From Fischerella sp. JS2 (lineage in GTDB: Bacteria > Cyanobacteriota > Cyanobacteriia > Cyanobacteriales > Nostocaceae): a stretch of DNA of 64,000 bases. Location of the stretch: contig NZ_CP135918.1 of NCBI RefSeq assembly GCF_032393985.1, positions 3,472,001 to 3,536,000 of the forward strand. Reading direction: 5' to 3'. Below are positions 54,473 through 62,201 of the stretch, in pieces; the stretch's first letter is position 1; each line of letters begins with the position of its first letter. A program made the position numbers and the translations under genes. The notes below the pieces were generated by a model that saw only the letters and a program-made list of their open reading frames with translations, was not told the DNA's origin and ran no database searches.

Positions 54473-54796
54473 AATTAATATCCCTCTGAAAGAATATTTT
54501 TTCTACTATTCATGTCAGTTCAGATATTAGCTGAGAAAATTTTATCTAATCAATTCATTTGTAGTTTTAATATGTAGTATTCCAGCCTCTAATTGGTATA
54601 GCTGCAACAGTAGAGAGTCCAGTAAGGTGTATTATGCGCGTATTTTGACCTAGATTTTTCGCGAAAAAATTATATGAGCGCCTAATGCACCATGTAATCT
54701 AGTAATACGTAAAGTGTGATCAAGTTGGTGGTGTTTCAGTTATTTTTTACTTTAAAACTGAAAAATGCAGATATTGTGGAGATGGAAAAATTTTAT
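54473..54796. other. Intergenic region
   Basis: No gene is seen. TTTTTCGCGAAAAA (about 54655-54668) is a perfect palindrome that could be an operator or hairpin. The remainder is AT-rich. Confidence 0.45.
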
Positions 54797-55177
54797 TCAA
54801 GTCTCCCAATCTAGAACTGCTGCAATTTGAGCAGGCAATTTCATGGCTTTGAAAGGCTTGGTAATAATTGCTCGCACTCCTAGTTCGGCAAATCGCCGTT
54901 GTTCGGCAGCTTGTGTCTTTGCCGTCAGCAAAATTACGGGGATTGTTTTAGTGGCTAAATTCGCTTGTAACGCTTGAAAGGTAGCAATTCCGTCCATATC
55001 CGGCATCATTACATCCAGTAGGATAACATCCGGCTGTTCACTGGCTGCCTTAGCCACTCCCTCACTACCAGAAGCTGCCGTTGAGACTTGCCAACAGCCT
55101 ACTGCTTTCAAACAGAGTTCAGCTACTGCCCGGATATCATATTCATCATCAATGATCAGAATGCGTCTTGTGGTCAT
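54797..55177 (-). CDS. Receiver-only response regulator
   Basis: The 126-residue protein is a receiver domain (ILIIDDEYDIRAVAEL; phospho-Asp in VILLDVMMPDMDG; Lys in ITKPFKAM) with no output domain. I use the ATG at 55177; a GTG at 55201 would overlap the end of the hybrid kinase gene. It lies at the 3' end of the ethylene-receptor-like kinase gene and probably receives its phosphate. Confidence 0.88.
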   Translation of the reverse strand: MTTRRILIIDDEYDIRAVAELCLKAVGCWQVSTAASGSEGVAKAASEQPDVILLDVMMPDMDGIATFQALQANLATKTIPVILLTAKTQAAEQRRFAELGVRAIITKPFKAMKLPAQIAAVLDWET

Positions 55178-55190
55178 ATCAAGTCCATTT

Positions 55191-57593
55191 TTATAGATCA
55201 CTCTCTTCGCCCTGATTGCGAATCATCCTATTGAGTAAGTTAATAATTCGCTGTTCAAATTCTTGTGGCGTAATGCGTCCTTTGGTAAAGAATAACGTTT
55301 GTCCCAACCTTAATCGCTGGCGATCATTCTCATCCAAATCACGCGCCGTGTACACAACTAACGGCACTTGGCACAGGCGATTATGCTGCCGTAGCCAATC
55401 TACAACCGTAAAACCATCGCATTCTGGCAGTCCTAAATCCAGTACCAGTAAGTCAGGGATAACGCGCTGGCTGACCTGTATAGCTTCGCGTCCGGTTTGG
55501 GCATAGAAGGTAGCAATACCGTGGCGATCAAACATAGCAATGAATACCTGCGCCAAATCAAAGTCATCTTCTACAATCAGTACTTTAATACTTTGATTTT
55601 GTTGGGCAGTAGCTTTTTCCAAAGCTTGGCACAACAACCTTAAATCTGGAGGTTTGATAATCCAGTCACTCACACCGTCCGGAAAAGGTTTGCTAGCATC
55701 AGGTAACAAACCACTAAGGATAATAACTGGGATATTTTGGGTATTTGGCTGCTGTTTGAGAATTGCCAGAGTTTCCCATCCATCCATATCAGGCATCATC
55801 AAGTTGAGAATAATTGCATCAGGATGGTTTACTGTTGCCTGTTCCACTGCCTCTAGTCCTGAAGCCACTGTCATGACGCGATAGCCCTGCCGTTCCAGCA
55901 TGGTTTGCAATACAGCCCGAACAGAGGGATCATCATCACACTGTAGTACTAAAGGAGGATGGCAAGATGAGGTAATGGGGTGGTGGAATGATGAGGAGAA
56001 TTTTTCCGTATCTGTCCCTACTCCCTCTTCTGAGAGGATTGGCAAAGTAAACAAGAAAGTACTGCCTTCTCCCAAGATACTTTCAGCCCAGATTTGCCCG
56101 CCATGATGCTGCAAAATGCTGCGACAAATGGCTAGACCCAAACCGGTTCCCCCTTTTTGACGAGAGTCAGAGGCATCGACTTGGCCAAAACGCTCAAAAA
56201 TAGATTCCAACTTCTGGGCTGGAATACCGCGCCCTTGGTCTTTTACGGTGAAGAGAATATGGGGAGTAGGGGGAGTAGGAGGAGTGTGGGAAGTAGAAGG
56301 AGTAGGAGTTTTTTCTCCCTTTAATTCTGCGCTCAACCAAACCGTAGAACCAGCTGGCGAAAATTTAATCGCATTGCTGAGTAGGTTGGTAAAAACCTGG
56401 ATAATCCAGTCGGGGTCAGCCCAGATGCGAACTGATAGGGGAGAAACTGATAATGTTACCCCCGCTTGCATTGCCATTTCCTCCATCACCTCTGCTGACT
56501 GACTCATTAAATCGGCAACATCACATGTTTGCTTAATTATTTGTACTTTTCCTGACTCAATACGTTCGATATCCAGAATATCGTTAATTAGACGCAGCAG
56601 CCGATCTGTGTTAGTTGCAGCAATATTTAGCATACGTTGAGCATCTTCAGGAGCAGCTTGCAAGACCCCATTCGCCAACAAATCCAATGCACCAGCAATG
56701 GAAGTTAGAGGTGTTCGTAATTCGTGATTAACTACTGAGATAAATTCATCCTTGAGGCGTTCTACTTCCCGGCGATCGCTAATATCTTTGATAAAACAAT
56801 AATTTCCAATGAATTGCTGCTGTTGGTCATAGGCTTTGACCATCACTACTTGTTTATCAAAAACTGAACCGTCTTTCCGTACACCTCTAGCTTCTATTTC
56901 TGCCTTACCGTTAGTGAGCATTTGTTGGAAGGCAGCGTTCAATTTTTCCCAATCCTCAGGATAGACTGTTAAGTGCCATTCCATCCCGATCATTTCCTCA
57001 CTTTGATAACCAACCATGCTGGCATAAGCCGAGTTGACTTTGACATATCGTCCCTGTTTATCCAACTCGGAGATACCCTCGACTGCACTTTCCAACGCCT
57101 GACTCAGATGACGCAGTTCTTCTTCTGCTCGTTTGCGTTCGGCAATTTCAGCCTGAAGTGCTTCATTAGCTTTTAAAATCTCAGTAGCCCGTTGTTGTAC
57201 TCGGATTTCTAACTGGGCTGTACTAGGTAATTCCAGGGCTTTAGGCACTAATTCCACCAGCATAAATGCCGTGTACAGTGAAACAATAGCCGTAATGCCT
57301 TTAATCAGTCCAGATAGCCAGTATGTTGGATGCCACAGTGTCCAAACTTCCATCAGATGAGTTGTGCCACAAGCAATAATAAAGGCTCCAAATAAAAGAA
57401 AGACACTTTTAAAGGGAACATCTTGCCGCTTCTGGATAAAATAAAGCAATATCAAGGGAATTAAATAATATGCTAGAGCGATTAGGGAGTCCGACAACAA
57501 ATGCAACCATACTAGCCCTGGATTCCAGAGATAACAATGCCCGTGGGGAATAAAGGGGCTTGAATGTAATAAGGTATGTAATAATTCCGACAT
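55191..57593 (-). CDS. Hybrid histidine kinase with ethylene-receptor-like sensor
   Basis: The 800-residue protein begins with three membrane helices (about 30-125) of the ethylene receptor type: Asp35, Tyr42, Ile45, Pro46, Ile72, Cys75 and His79 match the seven ETR1 residues reported as needed for ethylene binding, all at the same offset of ten. A PAS domain (about 165-285), HisKA (ISVVNHELRTPLTS) and HATPase_c follow. Then come two receivers. The first has Asn in place of the phospho-Asp (AIILNLMMPD), and the second has VLDLGLPECDG. It should sense ethylene or a similar small molecule through copper at Cys75/His79 (inference). Confidence 0.9.
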   Translation of the reverse strand: MSELLHTLLHSSPFIPHGHCYLWNPGLVWLHLLSDSLIALAYYLIPLILLYFIQKRQDVPFKSVFLLFGAFIIACGTTHLMEVWTLWHPTYWLSGLIKGITAIVSLYTAFMLVELVPKALELPSTAQLEIRVQQRATEILKANEALQAEIAERKRAEEELRHLSQALESAVEGISELDKQGRYVKVNSAYASMVGYQSEEMIGMEWHLTVYPEDWEKLNAAFQQMLTNGKAEIEARGVRKDGSVFDKQVVMVKAYDQQQQFIGNYCFIKDISDRREVERLKDEFISVVNHELRTPLTSIAGALDLLANGVLQAAPEDAQRMLNIAATNTDRLLRLINDILDIERIESGKVQIIKQTCDVADLMSQSAEVMEEMAMQAGVTLSVSPLSVRIWADPDWIIQVFTNLLSNAIKFSPAGSTVWLSAELKGEKTPTPSTSHTPPTPPTPHILFTVKDQGRGIPAQKLESIFERFGQVDASDSRQKGGTGLGLAICRSILQHHGGQIWAESILGEGSTFLFTLPILSEEGVGTDTEKFSSSFHHPITSSCHPPLVLQCDDDPSVRAVLQTMLERQGYRVMTVASGLEAVEQATVNHPDAIILNLMMPDMDGWETLAILKQQPNTQNIPVIILSGLLPDASKPFPDGVSDWIIKPPDLRLLCQALEKATAQQNQSIKVLIVEDDFDLAQVFIAMFDRHGIATFYAQTGREAIQVSQRVIPDLLVLDLGLPECDGFTVVDWLRQHNRLCQVPLVVYTARDLDENDRQRLRLGQTLFFTKGRITPQEFEQRIINLLNRMIRNQGEESDL

Positions 57594-57744
57594 ATAGTCT
57601 CCTATTTACGGGCATCAGCTACGAGCCAGCAATACCAATTTTGGATTTTGGATTTTGCGAAAAGTTTGTAGACGCGCAGCGTCCCAGAGGGAACTTCAAA
57701 GCTTTTCAAGACGGATTTTGGATTAGGAGTTTTTGCTATTTACC
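57594..57744. repeat. TTTTGGATTTTGG and GTAGACGCG repeats
   Basis: TTTTGGATTTTGGATTTTGCG, then GTAGACGCGCAGCGTCCCAG and a second ACGGATTTTGGATTAGG segment, belong to dispersed families. Confidence 0.6.
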
Positions 57745-58584
57745 CTACTTCTGTCCCCTGCCTTCTGTATTGTGCGTTTCATAACTTAGCACCCGGTTTC
57801 TTCCCATTGCCTTTGCTTGGTCAAGGATTGTATCAGCAGTCTGGTAGAGTGCCTGGAGATTGTCACCATCTTGAGGATACTCGACAACTGTTGCACTGAA
57901 AGTAGCGTAAAATTTCTCACCATTGGCAGATGTAAACTCAATTTGACGCAAACTCTTGAGAACCTCCCAAAGTCTTTGCACCCCGTCAGTTTTGGTGATT
58001 CCCGCCATCCCCACTACAAATTCTGTTCCTCCCCAACGACCGACTACATCTTGGTTATGGAATGTTTGCCGCAACAGTTCCCCGAGTCGAGACAAAACGC
58101 GATCGCCAAGAGCATGACCGTATCGGTGGTTAATTTGTTTGAGGTAGTCCAAATCTACAATAGCGAAGCAGAACGGTTGATGGTAGCGATCGCTCCACTG
58201 AAGATACTGATGCAAATCTTGAGTAGATTTGCGGCGATTGGCAATGAAGGTCAGGGCATCTATTTCTGAGAGATTTCGCAGCCAGCGCACTCGCTCTAGT
58301 CGATTGAAAATACGAGTAATGAGTTCGGGTTCTACAATTGGTTTGCTGATGTAGTCATCAGCACCTGCTGCAAATACCTGCTGTCTAGTTGTAGTATCAC
58401 TGTGAGCAGAGAGAAACAAGATAGGTAGCCCACTCCATTGAGGATCGTTACGAGCGACTTGGCATAATTCTATACCACTAACTCCAGGCATTTCCACATC
58501 TAAAATCAGTAAACCTGGCTTCACAACTGCCATTGCTTCCAAGAATCGTAAGGGATTCTCTAGGGTATAAACCTTTAGCCCCAA
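57745..58584 (-). CDS. Receiver-GGDEF half of a frameshifted response regulator
   Basis: The reading frame starts at a TTG (58584) inside a receiver domain: LKVYTLENPLRFLEAM ... GLLILDVEMPGVSG carries the phospho-Asp, but the N-terminal strand of that receiver lies in the previous frame. A diguanylate cyclase domain follows (about 110-270) whose signature is GGTEF (RWGGTEFVV), where GGDEF or GGEEF is needed; the missing acidic residue suggests no cyclase activity. The piece belongs with the gene at 58575-60152. One extra G in the run at 58579-58582 would rejoin them. Confidence 0.8.
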   Translation of the reverse strand: MGLKVYTLENPLRFLEAMAVVKPGLLILDVEMPGVSGIELCQVARNDPQWSGLPILFLSAHSDTTTRQQVFAAGADDYISKPIVEPELITRIFNRLERVRWLRNLSEIDALTFIANRRKSTQDLHQYLQWSDRYHQPFCFAIVDLDYLKQINHRYGHALGDRVLSRLGELLRQTFHNQDVVGRWGGTEFVVGMAGITKTDGVQRLWEVLKSLRQIEFTSANGEKFYATFSATVVEYPQDGDNLQALYQTADTILDQAKAMGRNRVLSYETHNTEGRGQK

Positions 58585-60152
58585 GGCGTGAGTAAAGTAT
58601 GCAGAGCAGTTAATGTTTGGGGATCGTCGTCTACAATCATCACTCTTGCTTCAGCAGAGCGAGATTGCTGTAGTATTTGATTCACCGTTTCCAGTACTTG
58701 GCTTGGAGATACAGGCTTCTGTAAGATAATACCCCTAGCCAAGCGAGCAACTTTTACCCGATCAAGCAAACTTTCCTGGGCTGTAAAAACTATCACTGGT
58801 ACTGGAGGAGTCCGACCACTGAGGTCTGCCAGTAAACTGAGAGTATTTTCTCTGGTAACACTAGCGCAAAGGTCAAGCAGTACAACGTCAGGGCTATTTT
58901 CTGTCATCAACTCCCTTGCTGCGATCGCATCTGAGACAATTTGTGATCGCATTTCCCAGCTATTTGCCTCTCTCAGCAAGGCCTCAGCGAATTCTCTATC
59001 GTGTGTGACAATTAACAGTAAGGGAAGTTCATTTGCCAGTTGGTTAACTGAGAGTAATTTCGGCTGATACTTAGAGTTCAACAGTTGCAGTTCCTGACGC
59101 AATGCCACAACTAATTGTGAGAGATTCTGTTTTACTTTTGGCTCTAGCTTAGTTCCCATTTCCAACAAAGATTCTATCTCTTGAGCCAGACAGGAACCCT
59201 GATCAGATCCAAACATCCCTAATGAACCAACTAACTTATGAGCCTCTAGCTTCGCTTTTGACTGTATTTCCGCAGTTAATTTACCTAACAATAATAAGGC
59301 AGAGGCTTGCTCAATCGTAGTCACTCGCTCTTCGAGTTTCTGTACTACTTCCTCCCAAACTTTATTGACTCCAGTCACAACCTGATTTTGGCGTGGGGAA
59401 GATGTAGGGAGTGGAAGATGTGGGGACACAACATTTTTTTGTGTGCGTCCCTGTGTCTCCCCCTTTCCCCTTCCTTTTTGGGCTGGCTTGAGTCGATATC
59501 CCATACCATAAACTGTCTCAATTGGATCATCTGCAACTCCTGCTGCTTTTAGTTTTTGTCGTAACCCTTTCATGTGGGATCTAACAGTATCGTCCGTCGG
59601 TGGTTCTTCAAAAGACCACAGATGATCTATCAAGGCACTACAGCTAAATATCCGATGATGATTACGGAGAAAAAGTTCGAGCAGACCGTATTCTTTGGGA
59701 GTTAAATGTAGAAGTTTACCATCACAGGTGACTTCGCAAGTGCTTGGGTCAAGCCACAAATTTTTCCACTCTAGGTGAGGCGGTAAAGCAGAACCACCCC
59801 GACGTAATAAAGCACGAATGCGAGCCAGTAATTCCTGGAAATCAAAAGGCTTGGCAACATAATCATCTGCACCAGCATCCAAGCCCATGACCTTATTTGT
59901 GCTGGTATCTTGGGCTGTTAATAAGAGAATAGGTGTGTGATTGCCGCTTGCTCGCAATCGGCGACAGAGGCTGATACCGTCAAGCTTCGGCAGCAAGACA
60001 TCTAACAGAATTACGTCATAGGTAAATAACTCTGCCAAATTCCAACCTTCTTGCCCATCCTTGGCAAAATCAACAGCATAGTGCTGGTTTGTCAAAGATT
60101 TGGTAAGTGATTCCGCAATAATTTCATCATCTTCAACTAATAGAATTCTCAT
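58575..60152 (-). CDS. OmpR-type regulator with HPt and extra receivers (N-terminal part)
   Basis: The 525-residue frame encodes a receiver (ILLVEDDEII; phospho-Asp in VILLDVLLPKLDG), a winged helix (TPKEYGLLELFLRNHHRIFS, VYGMGYRL), an HPt domain (LEAHKLVGSLGMFG, phospho-His), a second receiver (VVLLDLCASV) and the start of a third (RVMIVDDDPQTLTALHTLLT). It then stops at PWG. The third receiver continues in the next frame. If joined, the protein is about 802 residues: REC-wHTH-HPt-REC-REC-GGDEF. The ATG at 60152 (MRILLVEDD) is preferred over a GTG five codons upstream. Confidence 0.85.
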   Translation of the reverse strand: MRILLVEDDEIIAESLTKSLTNQHYAVDFAKDGQEGWNLAELFTYDVILLDVLLPKLDGISLCRRLRASGNHTPILLLTAQDTSTNKVMGLDAGADDYVAKPFDFQELLARIRALLRRGGSALPPHLEWKNLWLDPSTCEVTCDGKLLHLTPKEYGLLELFLRNHHRIFSCSALIDHLWSFEEPPTDDTVRSHMKGLRQKLKAAGVADDPIETVYGMGYRLKPAQKGRGKGETQGRTQKNVVSPHLPLPTSSPRQNQVVTGVNKVWEEVVQKLEERVTTIEQASALLLLGKLTAEIQSKAKLEAHKLVGSLGMFGSDQGSCLAQEIESLLEMGTKLEPKVKQNLSQLVVALRQELQLLNSKYQPKLLSVNQLANELPLLLIVTHDREFAEALLREANSWEMRSQIVSDAIAARELMTENSPDVVLLDLCASVTRENTLSLLADLSGRTPPVPVIVFTAQESLLDRVKVARLARGIILQKPVSPSQVLETVNQILQQSRSAEARVMIVDDDPQTLTALHTLLTPWG

Positions 60153-60204
60153 AGCGGTTTTTATCACCGCAATTTATTAATTGTTAAGTTACTAATTAAA
60201 ATTA

Positions 60205-60232
60205 TGGCGTTGCATAATAGCGGTATGAATTG
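60205..60232 (+). repeat. IS1 left terminal inverted repeat
   Basis: TGGCGTTGCATAATAGCGGT and beyond; it matches the right end over the first nine bases and again at AATA and GGTATG. Confidence 0.85.
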
Positions 60233-60245
60233 AGGTCAATTAATC

Positions 60246-60605
60246 ATGGAATGTCCACGCTGTGGATCTTGTCATAACCGTAAGAATGGAAAGAAAAGAG
60301 GTAAACAGAATCACATTTGCTGTGATTGTGGTCGTCAATTCATTGATGTCTATAAACCACCCAGGGGCTACTCGGATGAAATCAAACAAGAATGCCTAAA
60401 AATGTACGTCAATGGTATGGGATTTCGTGGAATTGAAAGGGTGAAAAACGTTCATCATACTACCATTATTCATTGGGTTAAACGAGTGGGTACACAATTG
60501 GCGGATACACCAAATTCAAAGGAAATTCCGCAGGTGGGAGAACTAGATGAATTAGAAACATTTATTGGTTCAAAAAAAATAAAATCTGGTTGTGGACGGC
60601 GGTAA
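60246..60605 (+). CDS. IS1 InsA-like protein
   Basis: The 119-residue frame starts with a zinc-finger (CPRCGSCHNRKNGK ... CCDCGRQF) and a helix-turn-helix (GMGFRGIERVKNVHHTTI) typical of IS1 InsA, which binds the ends and represses transposition. Near its end it reaches a run of eight A (60572-60579), where a -1 shift leads into the InsB frame and yields the transposase; without the shift it stops at 60605. Confidence 0.88.
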   Translation: MECPRCGSCHNRKNGKKRGKQNHICCDCGRQFIDVYKPPRGYSDEIKQECLKMYVNGMGFRGIERVKNVHHTTIIHWVKRVGTQLADTPNSKEIPQVGELDELETFIGSKKIKSGCGRR

Positions 60606-60937
60606 ATCACTTTACTCAAGGTATTCTTGCTTGGGTTTTAGGTGATCGTAGTTCGACTACTTTCCAACAGTTATGGAACATTGTCCAGTGTTGGCAGAGT
60701 TATTTTTACGTCACAGATGGATACCCTGTTTACCCTTGTTTTGTTCCTGATGGTGACCAAATTGTGAGTAAGACCTACATGACACGAGTCGAAAATGAAA
60801 ACACAAGGCTTAGACATTATTTGGCTCGTCTTCATCGTAAAACTTTATGTTATTCCAAAACTGAGGAAATGCTGAGATACTCTGTTCGATTGTTATTGCA
60901 CTACCTCAAATATCGTTCTGTTCCCTTACCTGCCTAA
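60590..60937 (+). CDS. IS1 InsB-like transposase part
   Basis: The frame continues the DDE transposase after the A8 slip site: the first Asp lies in VGELDELETF of the upstream frame, the second in YVTDGYPVY, and the Glu region is VENENTRLRHYLARLHRK. The fused InsAB' protein should catalyse transposition. It is probably made only through frameshifting, since no ribosome site precedes it. Confidence 0.85.
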   Translation: MWTAVNHFTQGILAWVLGDRSSTTFQQLWNIVQCWQSYFYVTDGYPVYPCFVPDGDQIVSKTYMTRVENENTRLRHYLARLHRKTLCYSKTEEMLRYSVRLLLHYLKYRSVPLPA

Positions 60938-60962
60938 AACATACCTTTATTCAGCAACGCCA
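60933..60962 (-). repeat. IS1 right terminal inverted repeat
   Basis: Read on the minus strand it starts TGGCGTTGCTGAATAAAGGT, pairing with the left end. Confidence 0.85.
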
Positions 60963-61268
60963 AAATTATGATATGCAAAAATTTTTGAAAGTTATATTTC
61001 AAGCCTAGCCTGAATTAGATCAGTTGTTTGGCTTGCCTTTGTAAATGTCAACATCTGATTTAGCGTTGGTTTGTCAAAGGAGAAAAGGTTATCATATCCA
61101 TTAATCCGCGCTAATATCGGCTTTATGCGAAGCTTACAGCGCGATGCATCTATTTGCTCAAGAAAGTGGTTCGTGGTAAACACCAACACCAACAATCAAC
61201 ACCCAACATCTAACAATCAACTAATACTAAAGCTGCGCTAGGCTAGAGGGTGGATCAAAAAAAACACT
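60963..61268. other. Intergenic region right of the IS
   Basis: No gene is supported; a 67-codon minus-strand frame (60992-61195) is unremarkable. AACACCAACACCAACAATC and related repeats lie at 61180-61222. Confidence 0.45.
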
Positions 61269-61844
61269 ATGACACCTTCAGAAATTGCAAGTACGCTAGC
61301 AGAATTATTTGGTGAAGCAGACGTCAAGGCGATCGCATCCGGTTCTTGGCAAGTAGAAACTTCTACCTTTCGTCTACTGGTACTACTTTCAGACGATGAA
61401 AGTTGGTTGCGAATTTTGATACCAATCGTACCAGCACAACAAGCCCAACCTTTTTTAGAACAGTTTTTAGAAGCAAATTTTGATGATACTCAGCAAGTAC
61501 GTTATGCCTTACAGCAAGGTGTAGTTTGGGGAGTATTTCAACATAGCTGTAAAAGCTTGGTTGTAGAAGATTTTCGAGATGCGATCGCCAGACTGATTGC
61601 TTTACATGCGGCTGGTTTAGATGATGCCTTTAATCGGCTAGTAGAAAATCGTATTCGCCAGGTAATTATAGCAGCAAAACTCCAAGGTCAGTCCCTAGAA
61701 TCCACAATGCAAAATCTTGAACGCTTCTACGCCGAAGGATTAATGGGAGACGAAAACCAAACTCCACAAGCAAGAGAAGAAACTTTAGCAGCTTGGCGAC
61801 GCCAATTAGAAAGACTTTGGCCAGAAATAGATGTGAATGGTTAA
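61269..61844 (+). CDS. Conserved hypothetical, possible CesT/YbjN-like fold
   Basis: The 191-residue protein has a beta-rich first part (SGSWQVETSTFRLLVLLSDD, then LRILIPIV) with a helix in front, then a helical half (FRDAIARLIALHAAGLDDAF, REETLAAWRRQLERLWPE). The first part recalls the type III chaperone/YbjN fold, as an inference only. It is cytosolic. Its stop overlaps the next start (TAATG at 61842-61846). Confidence 0.65.
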   Translation: MTPSEIASTLAELFGEADVKAIASGSWQVETSTFRLLVLLSDDESWLRILIPIVPAQQAQPFLEQFLEANFDDTQQVRYALQQGVVWGVFQHSCKSLVVEDFRDAIARLIALHAAGLDDAFNRLVENRIRQVIIAAKLQGQSLESTMQNLERFYAEGLMGDENQTPQAREETLAAWRRQLERLWPEIDVNG

Positions 61845-62029
61845 TGCTAAACGAATACAAGCACAAAACTGCTGATTTATATAGCCTTAGAAGTCATCAT
61901 TACGATGAAGCACAAGCTAACACTGAGTATGATGCACAACTAGAGGCACTAGTTACAGAAAAAGGAATCTGGAACGATATAACTATATTTTTTACGTTAG
62001 GTCGTAAACCAATGGACGACTTTTCATAA
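61844..62029 (+). CDS. Small hypothetical protein
   Basis: The 61-residue protein (MLNEYKHKTADLYSLRSHHY ... RKPMDDFS) is translationally coupled to the preceding gene through a one-base overlap. I recognise no domain. The coherent composition and coupling are the main support. It could also be a remnant of a longer protein. Confidence 0.45.
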   Translation: MLNEYKHKTADLYSLRSHHYDEAQANTEYDAQLEALVTEKGIWNDITIFFTLGRKPMDDFS

Positions 62030-62103
62030 TTCACAGCCGAACTAATCCTACTTCTATTAATGCTTGAGTCGTAATTTCATGTCACGGCAAAATTTATGTA
62101 TAA

Positions 62104-62150
62104 GAAATCGACCACAGATGCACACAGATGTACACGGATAGATTATTTCG
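62104..62150. repeat. CACAGATG dispersed repeat
   Basis: CGACCACAGATGCACACAGA followed by TGTACACGGATAGATTA is a further copy of the family at 1771, 5464 and 42446 (inverted). Confidence 0.75.
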
Positions 62151-62201
62151 TTTGGTTTTAGTCTGAAGTTGGTGTACTCTTTTTAGTTGGAGCTATCTCT
62201 A

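Larger units (their letters stand above)
60205..60962 (+). mobile_element. IS1-family insertion sequence, complete
   Basis: A 758-bp element with both ends visible: TGGCGTTGC at 60205 and its complement GCAACGCCA ending at 60962. The terminal repeats stay similar for about 25 bases. AAATTA flanks both sides as a probable 6- to 7-bp target duplication. It encodes InsA-like and InsB-like frames joined by a frameshift signal. The near-perfect ends and intact frames suggest a recent insertion. Confidence 0.9.

Noticed and set aside
60992-61195. 67-codon minus-strand frame beside the IS
   Set aside because: No recognisable domain, no ribosome site and repeats at its start.
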